Source: Rhynchopus sp. YZ270_cl-10 (lineage: Eukaryota; Euglenozoa; Diplonemea; Diplonemida; Diplonemidae). Taken from it: a DNA stretch of 64,000 bases. The first letter of the stretch is position 1; every line of letters starts with the position of its first letter. The stretch lies in assembly GCA_964035575.1 (NCBI GenBank), contig OZ037844.1:682001-746000 (forward strand), in the 5' to 3' direction. Both the position numbers and the translations under genes were made by a program. The notes under the pieces are model-generated. The model made no database searches, was not told the origin of the DNA, and saw nothing but the letters and a program-made list of their open reading frames with translations. Below, piece by piece: positions 17,760 through 27,713 of this stretch.

Positions 17760-20700
17760 TCAGACCCTATTCAATAACCACTCTGCACGACTAGCAAGCG
17801 AGCGTGCCTTGACCCACTCCTTCTTCTGCTTTGACCGCCGCATCGCGGTCTCCCACAGCTGCGTACCTTCTTCCACTACACGGTGTACTATGCTGCGCCC
17901 CTCCTCCACCACCCCAGCACGCCACGACACCTCAAGCGAGCTGAGCATGCGGACTAACGCGCCCAACGCCTGCCTGAGCAGCACTACGTCGTTCCACCCC
18001 ACCGCATCCACCACCACGAGAACAAGCTTCCCGGAGCCTTGCTGATACACAAAATTCTTGGTAAGAAGCGACGGCGCCTCTGCCATCACGCAGGTAATCG
18101 CCACAGCACGCTTCAAGATCTGCCTCTCCCCTACATGCTCCAGGGCACGCCGCACCACCCAAGACTGCATGCTAGGCTGCTGCTGGATGAGCCCAGCTTT
18201 GATCGCTGCAGCCACCTTCGCCACTGCAGTCAGAACCTGCAGGGTAATGGTCGGCCCCCGATGTGCCCTCAAAAACGCCTCCAAAAGCGAATGCGAAAAC
18301 TCTATTGGGGACGAAGGCGAGACACTCCCGAGGCTGTTCCACAATGAAATGTACGCCAAGGTGACGGCTTCATCTTGGACGTGGAGATGCGTCACAGTGG
18401 TCGCATCTGGGAGCGAAAACTGCTGGAGAAACTCACAATGCCTCGGCAAATGAAACGCGGCATGCAGATACAACAGAAATATGTAAAACACCAAATGCTT
18501 TTTCCCTCTCTTCTTCATGAGCTGATGGTGCGGTGCGTCTGCATGGGCGCAGGTCGTTAATGCAACGCACTTTGCCTTCTTATGCGATGACAACGCTATG
18601 GCGCAAGCAGTGATCTCCGCCACCACAGGGTTTTCCAGCTGCATCATCAGCCACGATGCCTTCGCTTCCGAGAGCCGCTTCATGCATATTATCTGTTTGT
18701 ACTGCACGAAGAGGGCCCAGAGGTCTGCGTATTCCTGCTCAATCATTACCTTCCCCATTTCTTCGTGCGATTCTAGCAAGGCAAAGCCGGCAGAGAAGGT
18801 CATCCACGACAACACCCACTGCGACATCTCATATCGTTGCAGAAGACGTGCCTCAAGCTCTCCGATAAGGAGAAACGATCGTGCCTCGTCTTTAATGATT
18901 TGATTTGCTGTAAAAACACCGTTTTTACAGTTTTGTAGTACCTTAGTGGGGATACGCCGTGCTTCCTCTGTACTATTGCATTTCAACTGTGTTGATATAA
19001 TGTTTTCTATGCTAATAAACGCTTTGGCGAGATCAGAAAGCGGTGTAAAAGTGGTAGGCTGTGCCCCAGGCTGTTCCACCGCGATGCACAGTGCATTCCC
19101 TACGCAAGGTAGAAAGCAGGAGAAGGTGACCCGAAAGGGTGTGTCTGCAGGGACAATAATCTCGCTGAGGGTGTTTTCGGCCCCTCCGAGGGCCTGAAGC
19201 TTTTGGGTCATGGTTGCGGTGCCGTTGTTGATGTTCTTGCTTTCTGCCTGAAAAGGAAGCAAACGGCGTTCTTCGAGCATCTGAAGACGTTCTCCTTCCT
19301 CGATTTTGGCTTGCTTTTGGGAACTGTATTTGGATACTCCGACGTCGATGACATTGCTTACTTCGTCTTCGAAGGGTTCGATGCAGACGACTACTCCTTC
19401 AAACCCATCTGCAGCCTCCAGCTTTGTTGTTGCACGATGTGTTAGATGGCCGGTACTGCTTGCTTTGTCTGTGTCGGGTGTCGCTTCGTGCGTTTCCCCT
19501 TCAGGAGCACGAAGATGATAGACCCGCAGTGCAGACTGCGCACCACCACGCTTTGCCATCGGATTGGCCGCAGCAGATGCAGGAACGTACCGAACTATTA
19601 AGTTTGTACCTTCTGAGAGATGGCTGTTTCCTACACATTTTTGGTAATGCGAAAGGTACTGAAGGAGATCCAAGTCAGCAGCGCATGAAGTAAAGTAAGG
19701 TAAACGCAGTGTCGCACCGATCGGGAATTTGTCGTCAATGAGTGCGGCAGTAGCAGAGGGGTCACGACGAAGGCAGGATGTGGTTGCGACCATAATGTGT
19801 GGTAGTTTGCAGTATTTGAAGACGACGGATCGGTTTGCTTGCACAGCGGAAATTCGCGGGAGTCTTTCTAACGCGCCGTGAATAACACCCGACAGAACAT
19901 CAAGTTTGTGTTGTCCACGAATTTCATTAGAATCCGATTCAGCCTTTGCAACAGCATGCTGCCCAAGCAACGTTGAAATTTGAGTCTCGCAAGGAACCAA
20001 TCCCCCTTTCCCCCCTCCGCCTCCGGCCTTAATTTTTTCGATGAGGAAGAGGACTTCCTTGAGCACCTCTGGGGAGAGTTGAAATGAGTTAGAAAGATCC
20101 GATGCGTGGAGGGAAAGGAATTGGGCACCGGTGAGACCGAGTTGTTTGATGGAGGGGGCGACTTCATCTAGTTTGAGCGCAAGATTGTGGAGATTTTCGG
20201 AGAAACGCTGTGCATTCCAGTCGTGAATCCCTGAATAGTGTGTTTGAAAAGTAACCAAGGTATGGTACAACCACAACGCAGCGCCATCATGAGGTAACGT
20301 AGAAGGCAGCTTATCAAAACGCTCCGCAACATTCCTCCAAAGCCTTTTGTTATCCCTCTCCGTTTTCGCCCTCTCGCGGAGCCATCCCCCTATCTGCGTT
20401 TTATCCGATAGAACCACCAGCTCTTCCTTCTCCTTGGATCGTCTTCTTAGTGTGGGAGCTCTTTTCGAAAAGATGGGAGAAATATTATTTGAAATCTTTG
20501 GAACAGCAGCAAGCGTTTTGCGCGCATTGGATAAACGCTGTTGGCAGGAGCTATGTCGGGTGTCGGGCAGGGTGGTGCCGGACATTGAGTTTGTAGAGAG
20601 ACGTGGGGAGGTAGGTGCGGAGGTGTCGGTGGCGCGTAGAGGGGTGTTGTCGCGTCCGGTGGAGGGGCGGCGCTGTTCGAGGGTTTCGCGCTCGATGTTG

Positions 20701-20804
20701 CTCGCAAAAGGGCTTTCACCATGATTTAGAAGACCGTTCTGCATATTGACCTGCAGTATCAAAACAGCATCGCGCACTTCCATATGACAACTGAGGGCTG
20801 CCAT
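17760..20804 (-). CDS. Large protein of unknown function with a probable SAM domain (1014 aa)
   Basis: The start chosen is the ATG at 20804 (MAALSCHMEV); the frame continues upstream only through a non-ATG codon in a pyrimidine-rich leader. Residues 1-140 are Ser/Thr/Pro-rich and basic, probably disordered. Residues about 195-258 fit a sterile alpha motif (W..RFSENL, LGLTGAQFLSLHASDL, VLKEVLFLIEKI). A mixed alpha/beta middle part and a helical C-terminal third (possibly ARM/HEAT-like: VLTAVAKVAAAIKAG, ALGALVRMLSSLE) follow. The segment KKRGKKHLVFYIFLLYLHAAF near residue 730 is hydrophobic and basic; it could be a membrane segment or an unremoved intron. No enzyme motif. SAM suggests oligomerisation. 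Confidence 0.75.
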   Translation of the reverse strand: MAALSCHMEVRDAVLILQVNMQNGLLNHGESPFASNIERETLEQRRPSTGRDNTPLRATDTSAPTSPRLSTNSMSGTTLPDTRHSSCQQRLSNARKTLAAVPKISNNISPIFSKRAPTLRRRSKEKEELVVLSDKTQIGGWLRERAKTERDNKRLWRNVAERFDKLPSTLPHDGAALWLYHTLVTFQTHYSGIHDWNAQRFSENLHNLALKLDEVAPSIKQLGLTGAQFLSLHASDLSNSFQLSPEVLKEVLFLIEKIKAGGGGGKGGLVPCETQISTLLGQHAVAKAESDSNEIRGQHKLDVLSGVIHGALERLPRISAVQANRSVVFKYCKLPHIMVATTSCLRRDPSATAALIDDKFPIGATLRLPYFTSCAADLDLLQYLSHYQKCVGNSHLSEGTNLIVRYVPASAAANPMAKRGGAQSALRVYHLRAPEGETHEATPDTDKASSTGHLTHRATTKLEAADGFEGVVVCIEPFEDEVSNVIDVGVSKYSSQKQAKIEEGERLQMLEERRLLPFQAESKNINNGTATMTQKLQALGGAENTLSEIIVPADTPFRVTFSCFLPCVGNALCIAVEQPGAQPTTFTPLSDLAKAFISIENIISTQLKCNSTEEARRIPTKVLQNCKNGVFTANQIIKDEARSFLLIGELEARLLQRYEMSQWVLSWMTFSAGFALLESHEEMGKVMIEQEYADLWALFVQYKQIICMKRLSEAKASWLMMQLENPVVAEITACAIALSSHKKAKCVALTTCAHADAPHHQLMKKRGKKHLVFYIFLLYLHAAFHLPRHCEFLQQFSLPDATTVTHLHVQDEAVTLAYISLWNSLGSVSPSSPIEFSHSLLEAFLRAHRGPTITLQVLTAVAKVAAAIKAGLIQQQPSMQSWVVRRALEHVGERQILKRAVAITCVMAEAPSLLTKNFVYQQGSGKLVLVVVDAVGWNDVVLLRQALGALVRMLSSLEVSWRAGVVEEGRSIVHRVVEEGTQLWETAMRRSKQKKEWVKARSLASRAEWLLNRV

Positions 20805-21201
20805 TTTGAGAAAAAAGGGAAAAGAGGAGAAGGAGGATGGAGAGGGGTGCAAATCTGCCGGTTATTTTTCTCCGGGGGGAACCCCGGGAATAGGGGGGGA
20901 AAGGGTTGCAGGGGGGGGAAAGAGGAGAGAGAGAAAGAAAGATGGCCCAGCTCTTGTTGTGTGAATTTGGCAGTGTTCTGTGGGGTAGGGGGTGGATTGC
21001 TTGAGTAAAGTAGAGTTGAAATACAAAGCCCTCTCGTGACAGTGTGACAATAAATAGGATATTGTGAATACAGGCAAATCCGTTCGTTGATGTACGTATG
21101 ATGCCAGCCGGATTGGCTAATGAGGTGGACAGCAGCGGAAAGTGGAAGGGAGGGAGGGAAGGGGAAGGAAAGCAGAAAGTTCAGAAGGAGGGGGCAATGT
21201 A
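20805..21201. other. Short spacer, pyrimidine-rich on the coding strand
   Basis: Upstream of the SAM-domain gene. On the minus strand the last 100 nt before the ATG are almost all C and T, as in a leader or splice-acceptor region. No gene seen. Confidence 0.5.
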
Positions 21202-21576
21202 CCGTAATCGTAAAAATTCTGGGGCGTAAAAATGTCCCAAGTTTCAGATTTTCCCCCAATTGTCCCAGTTTTGTTACGTCCCAGAATTGTTCGGGCGGTT
21301 TTCCGGGTACTTGTCAATTTTTTGGGGGTGTGGGTGGGGGGTGCGGCTGGTTGGCGGAGGGATCATAACCGGCCCAAGTATGTATATTTTTGTTTGTTGG
21401 ACATGTTTGGGTTTGCACCGAAGTGCATGGGTGAGGGAGGGGGGAAGGTCACACGTAAATATTCTGGGACGTAAAAATGTCCCAAGTTTTAAAAAATCCA
21501 AAATGTCCCAGTTTTGTTACGTCCCAGAATATTTACGTCCCAGAATACTTACGCCCCAGAAATCTTACGATTACGG
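21202..21576. mobile_element. TA-flanked miniature TIR element (375 bp)
   Basis: The ends CCGTAATCGTAA and TTACGATTACGG are inverted over about 28 bp (through TTCTGGGGCGTAA) and are flanked by TA on both sides (21200-21201 and 21577-21578). The motif TTCTGGG(A/G)CGTAA recurs at least five times in both orientations just inside the ends. TA duplication suggests a Tc1/mariner-type mobilising enzyme. Non-coding. Confidence 0.75.
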
Positions 21577-21925
21577 TATTAATTTTCCAACTCTGTGTAC
21601 GTTGTCGTTTTAAAAAAAAATACACGACATTGTGCTGCAGCATGTTTTAAAGGTCTAGGTTTAAACACAGTTCTTATTCTACAGATCCTCAGATTCTCCC
21701 CCCTCTGGACTTTTCAAAACCGGGAAAAGGGAACTGATTTAGCCATTTTACCCCTTTTAAAAAAATACACAACCCTCTCGAGCCCCTCAAGGCCCCTCCC
21801 CTCCCCTCCCTCTACCCCCTAACCCCTTTACGCCTGATGTGGACTGCCAATGACATTCCTGAGAAATGACATGATAAAAAAATCCTTTCATGCAATACCA
21901 CATCCAAAGCTTTTTTTTTTTTTAA

Positions 21926-22917
21926 CCCTTTATGGACCAAGAGGATATATATATCCACGAAAATGCTTAACATGGCTTCTACTCAGACTTTTTCAGCGAT
22001 TTTTTTTTTTAGTGGAAAGATTTGATGTGAAATCTTTCCAAAGAAGCAAGATTCAATTTATTTTGACACTCTCATGCACTGTCACCAAATCGAGGCATTT
22101 CCAAATTTTCGACTTTTTCGGGTATATTTTGGGAATAATGTACTACTCTGGCGAGCTTGAGTCATCAGAGGATTCAAACTTTGGTGTGAAGGGAACCATT
22201 TTGTACGGTTTTCAGAACAAAACTAAAATAATGGAAAATATCTGCGACCGGGCAAAGTAACACTCGTCGTAGCAGTTCCTGACCCTGAACTGGCTGTGCC
22301 TCTTCTCCGTGTATTTATTGCCCTTTGTCTTTTGAGGGACATTGTACAAAAGAAGCTGTATCAACACAGTCAAGGTACAGAGACACTGACAGGAGGGTGT
22401 TGGTCGACAACTTCTTCTTGCTTGGGAAACAGGCGGCTAAAAGCAGATTACATGTGCGGGGGATGTGGCGTTCAACACCAGGCCAAGTTGGCCAAAAGCC
22501 CCAAAAGCCCCAACTTTTGTACTGTCCAACCTCTGTACAGTTACGGTATATTTAGCTGGTTGGTACCTTCTCTCCATGCAGTGAGACATTATCTACTAGG
22601 ACTTTTTGATCGATTTTTTTTTCTTTTGAAAGATTTTGAACCGATCTTTCAAATAAAGCCATTTTCGAAAACCGAAAAAACAGGTGCGCAGCCGGAATAA
22701 TTTTTTTCTTCAAAATTTTCAGGGAAAAAATCAACTCCCCTCAATTTTCCATTTTCCATTTTTCTCATTTTATTTCGATTTCTGCTCCATTTGAAAGATC
22801 TGCTCAAAATCTTTCAATTGCGGCCAGGTACGATCAAAAATATGCATCGGATCTCATTTTACCTATGTGAGAGACAATCATAGCAAAACGCAAAATACGG
22901 CCGTGGTCCATAAAGGG
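21926..22917. mobile_element. piggyBac-type element with TTAA TSD (992 bp)
   Basis: Both sides carry TTAA (21922-21925 and 22918-22921). The ends are perfect inverted CCCTTTATGGACCA. TTAA plus CCC ends is the piggyBac signature. Frames inside are AT-rich with no clear transposase; a short plus-frame piece (ADYMCGGCGV near 22450) faintly recalls the Cys-rich C-terminus of piggyBac transposases, but this is weak. The right TTAA contains the stop codon of the fucosyltransferase gene, so the element replaces that gene's original 3' UTR. Confidence 0.8.
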
Positions 22918-24480
22918 TTAACACATAAAATCTACAGACGTCTCGCAGTTGATGCCTCTTCTGTTCCCAAAGTCGTGGCAGAGCGGCGCATCGAGGCTGA
23001 TGACTGGCTTCATGCATTGCTTTGCGTTGTGCGTCGCAGCTAAGAGGTACGCGTTTTTGAATACATTGGAAGTAAACTTCCCTACAAAACCTTGCGTATA
23101 AGACATTGCAACAAGCTCTGCCAAGAAGCGTTGCCCCAACCCTGCAGAATCGAAGTCATGCGCACGCTCTATCACAACCTTTGTCCCATTCACGTCATAA
23201 AACGACTCTGTCGCGAATGGTGACGACACAACCTTCACTGTCTCCGGTACGCCCAACCCATGCAGCAGATCCGACGCACCTTCCCGTATCTCATTGTCGT
23301 CCGTCACCACAAAGACAGACCGAAAGGAATATCGCGCCAGCATTTCGTTTACCCCCGGCATATAGTCGGCGAGGGCGCTGCACTCCCTCCCTTTTACGTT
23401 TGCGTCGTAACCATCGCTGGAAGGACAGCTATCACCGTGACGGACGTGAAGAGTCAGGGTGGGGCGCAAATCCTCGAGGTTCGTGTATTCTAGGAGTTGT
23501 GTGAGAAATGTGCGCACCTCGGGGACTAAAGGGAAGACTGTAAAGCGGAGAAGCTCTGCATTAAGCCAGAACGGTGCGGGCAGTGCGGTCGTGAAGGAAG
23601 GGGGGCGACGCTTTGCGAGGGTGTGGTAGATGCGCTCGGTTCCGTACGGCGTGAGACGCGGCTTGCAGGACCGCCGCTTCCCCGACGGCTTGCAGAAGCG
23701 CTGCATTCTGTGAAAGGCTGTCGACGCTGTGTTCCTCCATATGCACTTACCATGCCCACAAGGAAACACATCCGAAAAGTACGACCGCCCCGTCGCGCCT
23801 CGAAACGACCACACACTGTCCAACGCCTTAAAAGCAAAGGGCTGGTCATGTGCAAGCGCGATCGCCAGCGTTTTGACCATTCCAGTCAACATCGCGCCGA
23901 ACCCAAATTCATGAACAAACCCGCAGCTACTAAGGTTCCGCTCGTTTTGTATTCCGTGCTCAGAGAGCTCCGCACAGCCGCGTCGTAAGAGCTCTGCCGC
24001 CTCCTCCCCCACCCCTGCTATGGATTGCACCTCGCCCTCCCTCCGAAGCCCTTCTGCAGACGGCACAACGTATCGTAAAGACTCGAACGCTAGCGCCGTG
24101 AAGTTCTCTGTCGCCACACAGAACCCATCCACCCCTAGCACGGCAGGCCCTTCCGGCACACTCCCGTTCACAGCGAACACACAGTGCTGCAGCAGCGGAT
24201 GGGCGGTAGGACGCGGCACAACTGCCTCGTTCTCTGCACTGCCATTGCGCGGTGCAGGGCCCGGTGTAATATTCTGTGCGTCGTGACCGATGTGTGGATG
24301 TGGATGTGGATGTGGATGTGGGTGTACCCCAAACCAGAACACCCCACCGCAAGCGAACAGCACCACCAACACACTGATGTGCAACACCCCTCGCATAAGG
24401 GGTAGGGGGGAGGGAGGGGGGGTGTAAGTGTCCCTCCTGAGGGTGGTGGTGGTGGTGGTGGTGGGGAATTTTTTTGCCAT
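22918..24480 (-). CDS. GT23 (FUT8/NodZ-like) fucosyltransferase-like protein (520 aa)
   Basis: Predicted type II Golgi protein: short cytosolic tail, one TM at about residues 31-51, then an unusual HPHPHPHPHPH stretch (53-63) and a lumenal catalytic domain. The GDP-fucose-binding motif appears as LHVRHGDSC (344-352, FUT8 has HVRRTDK). The second motif is VVTDDNEIRE (391-400). The late GT23 motif is GFVGKFTSNVFKNAYLL (464-480). It would transfer fucose, possibly alpha-1,6 to N-glycan cores, but substrate is not shown. An alternative start is Met29, directly before the TM. The stop TAA lies within the TTAA target site of the adjoining element. Several N-x-S/T sites are present. Confidence 0.72.
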   Translation of the reverse strand: MAKKFPTTTTTTTLRRDTYTPPPSPLPLMRGVLHISVLVVLFACGGVFWFGVHPHPHPHPHPHIGHDAQNITPGPAPRNGSAENEAVVPRPTAHPLLQHCVFAVNGSVPEGPAVLGVDGFCVATENFTALAFESLRYVVPSAEGLRREGEVQSIAGVGEEAAELLRRGCAELSEHGIQNERNLSSCGFVHEFGFGAMLTGMVKTLAIALAHDQPFAFKALDSVWSFRGATGRSYFSDVFPCGHGKCIWRNTASTAFHRMQRFCKPSGKRRSCKPRLTPYGTERIYHTLAKRRPPSFTTALPAPFWLNAELLRFTVFPLVPEVRTFLTQLLEYTNLEDLRPTLTLHVRHGDSCPSSDGYDANVKGRECSALADYMPGVNEMLARYSFRSVFVVTDDNEIREGASDLLHGLGVPETVKVVSSPFATESFYDVNGTKVVIERAHDFDSAGLGQRFLAELVAMSYTQGFVGKFTSNVFKNAYLLAATHNAKQCMKPVISLDAPLCHDFGNRRGINCETSVDFMC

Positions 24481-24884
24481 TTTTTGGTGTGGTGTAGGAA
24501 CTCATAACATCAAAGACCCAAATAGTAACGTACATTCTCTCTGTTGATTCTAAAAACGGGGGAGGGTAAAAAAAAAGCGCGGCAAATTGGGGAAGAGGTT
24601 GAAAAGTTGGAACGCTTCCTCACCCCCAAAAAAATATAAAAACTCCTCTCGAAATTGTTCTAGATTGAACAGAGAGAAAGAAACCCCAAACCCACCCAGA
24701 CCAAACGGTCTAACCTGTTGTATTGATATAGTGTGGGGGAGAAGTGAGCACAAGAATCGTCTTCGCGTATACTAAAATATTTCCTACGATATGTCACAAG
24801 TGTCATGTCACCGAAGACGTAAAGGTTGAGGGCCAAAAAACCAAAAAAAAAGGTTACGTTGAAACTGCACACCCTATTGGCAGC
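24481..24884. other. Spacer upstream of the fucosyltransferase gene
   Basis: No gene seen. On the minus strand a T/C tract ends TTTTTAG about 70 nt before the ATG. A GGT-rich microsatellite lies just inside the coding start and encodes the Thr run of the tail. Confidence 0.5.
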
Positions 24885-25165
24885 TTTGCTTTGACGCTGA
24901 AGAAACGCAAACAAGTCATGTCTTTGTGAATTCCTTCTGGGAAGGTTTAGAATAGAATAATACCATTGTGGAGCACCGTCGGGTGCCACAATCAAGTTTT
25001 CAAACAACCCCATGAACCCCATCAGCATTGAGCTCCCAACCAATTGTATCCCTTTTCTCTCAGAAAGCGGGAGCAGCTGTTCACCGTTGCAAGTGCCCCA
25101 GTCAAAAATGCGTTCAAGGCGGGTCCAACCCTCGGGTCAGCTGGCATAATCGCTGTCGATATAAG
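24885..25165. repeat. Array block, copy 1 (3' of ankyrin paralogue 3)
   Basis: A near-identical block of about 280 bp, from GCTTTGACGCTGAAGAAACG to GGCATAATCGCTGTCGATA, found once behind each of five ankyrin genes. A minus frame through it reads LVGSSMLMGFMGLFENLI and LNLPRRNSQRHD, but the frame is not maintained between copies, so it is treated as non-coding. Confidence 0.85.
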
Positions 25166-25314
25166 TGCACAGATACGTCATCATGGCTACACATGACCAC
25201 ACGGCACCCTCGTGTGTGCACGTATGGTAGGTGCGCATGAACACATCGATTGGCCTACCCGAGCCCGCTTGGTCTGAGACTATTTAGTTGCCGAACCGCC
25301 ACGGACAATATACA
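25166..25314. repeat. Shared 3' flank of ankyrin genes
   Basis: Matches 1690-1793 and 33340-33439: CGTATGGTAGGTGCGCATGA, then GGCCTACCCGAGCCCGCTTG, then TTTAGTTGCCG. It links paralogues 2, 3 and 6 as descendants of one duplicated segment. Confidence 0.75.
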
Positions 25315-27009
25315 TCATTGCACAACCACCGCGCTTGAGGACACTGGAATCATCCCACCGTGCTCGAGGAGAACCTGCTCCACACCTGCATGTCCATTCA
25401 GCCTCACATAGTGCAACGAAGTGCTGTCCTCATTATTTCTGTGATTCACGTCCACCTCCTTCAAGCCCACAAGATAACGCACAGTCTCGGTGTGTCCATT
25501 ACACGCCGCAAGAGCAAGACACCTGTCTCCATCGTTGTCCGTGGCACACACGTCCGCACCTGCTTCGAGCAACATCTTCACAATTTCGCGTTCCCCAACC
25601 TCACAAGCACAGTGCAGAGGTGTACGTCCCACCCCATCATACTTTGCCTCAACGTCTGCCCCTGCATTAACGAGCACCTCCACCACATCTGGGTGCGTCT
25701 GTATCACTCCGAGGTGCAGCGAAGTGAAGCCGCTGTTACATGACTGATTCACATCCACCTCAGGCAAGCACAAAAGATGGCGCACAGTCTCGGTGTGTCC
25801 AAAATATGCCGCAAGGGTAAGACACGTCTCTCGTTCGTTGTCTGTGCCACTCACATCCGCACCTGCTTTGACCAACATCCGCACAGTCGCGAGAGACCCA
25901 TCCTTGCTGGCCAAGAGCAGAGGCGAACATCCGTTGTCGTCCTTTACCTCGATGTCTGCACCTGCATCAATCAGCACCTTCACCACATCGGGGAAGTCTT
26001 CTTGACATGCCCAGTGCAACGCAGTGAAGTCATCACCTCTCTGATTCACATCCACCTCTGGCAAGCCCACAAGATAGCGCACAGTCTCGGTCTGTCCATG
26101 AGAAGCCGCAAGGGTAAGACACGTGTATCCTACGTTGTCCTGCGTGTGGTATGTAACATTCACGTCCGCACCTGCTTGGAGCAACATCTTCACAATGTCT
26201 AGTGCTCCAGCCTTGCTGGCCATGAACAGAGGCGAACATCCGTCCTCGTCCTTTTCCTCGATGTCTGCCCCTGCATCAATGAGCACCTTAGCCACATCGG
26301 GATGATTTTGATCCGCTGCAAGGAGCAGAGCAGTGCAGTCCTCAGCATCCTTGTGATTCACGTCCACCTCCGGCAAGCCAACAAGATAGCGCACAGTCTC
26401 GGTGTGTCCAAAATATGCCGCAAGGGTAAGACACGTGTCTCGTTCGTTGTCTGTGCCACTCACGTCCGCACCTGTTTTGACCAACATCTTCACAATGGCG
26501 AGTGCTCCTGAACGACAAGCCAAGTGCAGAGGAGAACGTCCCATGTCGTCGTTTGTCTCGATGTCTGCCCCTGCATCAATGAGCACCTGACACACTGCAG
26601 GGTCCTCCCACATGGCTGGACAGGGTCGGTCTTCTTCTTCCTCCTTCCCGTGTGGGACAAACGCAACGTTGCTGCAGACTGACTTCCAATGCTGCAAGAG
26701 GACCTCCGTGCACGCAGTGTGGTCTGCGTGGATGCACTCACTCAGCAGCATCCCGAAGCCCATCTGCGTTGTCTCAACATACGGAAGAAGCAGTGCGAGG
26801 CATTCGTCGTGGTTCTCTCTGCATGCCTCATGCACAGCATCGAAGGCAACCGTTTTGCTGTCTGTGTCTGGGCTGAGCTTCTCAAGTCCCACCCGCACGG
26901 CAGTCGTGTCGCCGTTCCTGGCAGCCTCCACCAAGACCGAGTCTGCAGAAAGTGTTGTGTTGTTTGGTGCCTTCTCGTCAGGTGTGCTGTCTGCGTGTCG
27001 CTTCGACAT
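25315..27009 (-). CDS. Ankyrin-repeat protein, paralogue 3 (564 aa, longest)
   Basis: Conserved N-terminal region, then twelve ankyrin repeats in four A-B-C rounds plus the half repeat VCQVLIDAGADIE that opens the domain. It ends QVLLEHGGMIPVSSSAVVVQ, a tail unlike the EVFVQ of most copies. One A repeat is four residues longer (TYHTQDNVGY). Compared with the 452-456-residue members it has one extra A-B-C round. No other domain. Predicted soluble protein-binding scaffold. Confidence 0.92.
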   Translation of the reverse strand: MSKRHADSTPDEKAPNNTTLSADSVLVEAARNGDTTAVRVGLEKLSPDTDSKTVAFDAVHEACRENHDECLALLLPYVETTQMGFGMLLSECIHADHTACTEVLLQHWKSVCSNVAFVPHGKEEEEDRPCPAMWEDPAVCQVLIDAGADIETNDDMGRSPLHLACRSGALAIVKMLVKTGADVSGTDNERDTCLTLAAYFGHTETVRYLVGLPEVDVNHKDAEDCTALLLAADQNHPDVAKVLIDAGADIEEKDEDGCSPLFMASKAGALDIVKMLLQAGADVNVTYHTQDNVGYTCLTLAASHGQTETVRYLVGLPEVDVNQRGDDFTALHWACQEDFPDVVKVLIDAGADIEVKDDNGCSPLLLASKDGSLATVRMLVKAGADVSGTDNERETCLTLAAYFGHTETVRHLLCLPEVDVNQSCNSGFTSLHLGVIQTHPDVVEVLVNAGADVEAKYDGVGRTPLHCACEVGEREIVKMLLEAGADVCATDNDGDRCLALAACNGHTETVRYLVGLKEVDVNHRNNEDSTSLHYVRLNGHAGVEQVLLEHGGMIPVSSSAVVVQ

Positions 27010-27060
27010 GGTTTGTGAAGATGTTGATATTCAATGTTGTGTCTTTTATGCTGTTTCTTT
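27010..27060 (-). promoter_or_regulatory. Conserved ankyrin-family core promoter/leader (representative copy)
   Basis: On the minus strand all eight visible 5' flanks carry GAAACAGCATAAAA, then about 35 nt, then CTTCACAAACC directly before the ATG. CATAAAA is a plausible TATA-like box, and GAAACAG just before it could alternatively be a 3' splice site. Equivalent sites lie just above the ATGs at 1300, 3164, 29507, 32156, 34798, 37251 and 39590. Conservation may partly reflect recent duplication. Confidence 0.5.
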
Positions 27061-27713
27061 TTGTGGAGGTTGTGAGGTGAGTGGTGGGTGTCCCTGAACT
27101 ACCTTGCCACCCCTGACAAGCACACGCCACAGCGGAAACAAACCCACCTGCTATCATCACCTCACGGCGACCCTCAGGGGAAGGCATGAGAGAAGGGAAC
27201 ATGTTTGTACAATGGGGTAAAAAGAAGTTTTGTTTCGCGTTTTCTAGACTACAGAAAAAGAATACCCTTACACCCTGGGCTGCACGTTAAATTGCACCCG
27301 GGGACTTTTGTTGCACTTCGGTCTACCTAAGGGTGAAAGGTGATAGGACGACCTCCCCACACAGTGTAAAAGGCTGTAGTGGGGAACATGGTCTGGCGTT
27401 TCCAGAATGGCAGGACACTCCCAAAAGGAGAGAAACGGTACCGCAGATGTCACGGCTATTCACACAAAGTAGGAAGCGTTACGAATAATGAACCGATGCA
27501 ATTAAATGTCCCACTGGTGTGTTCTGGTGTACTACTCTGCAACTAAAGTCACAAACCGGGAAAAACCGGAGAAAAATTTAAAATTCGCAGCAGTTTTGAT
27601 ATTTTTTGCCTTTTTTTCTTGTTGTGATTTATTGCCATTCGCATTTCGGGTTTTGCGAATTTTATTCCAGAAAAGTACCCGTTTTTTGTTTTTTTTGCGC
27701 AAATACAGTCAAC
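27061..27713. repeat. Spacer type S, copy 1
   Basis: About 27100-27713 is nearly identical to 29600-30211, and its middle part to 40150-40430 (CTGGGCTGCACGTTAAATTG, GGTGATAGGACGACCTC, GTGTAAAAGGCTGTAGTGG). Only short open frames. No gene seen. Confidence 0.75.
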
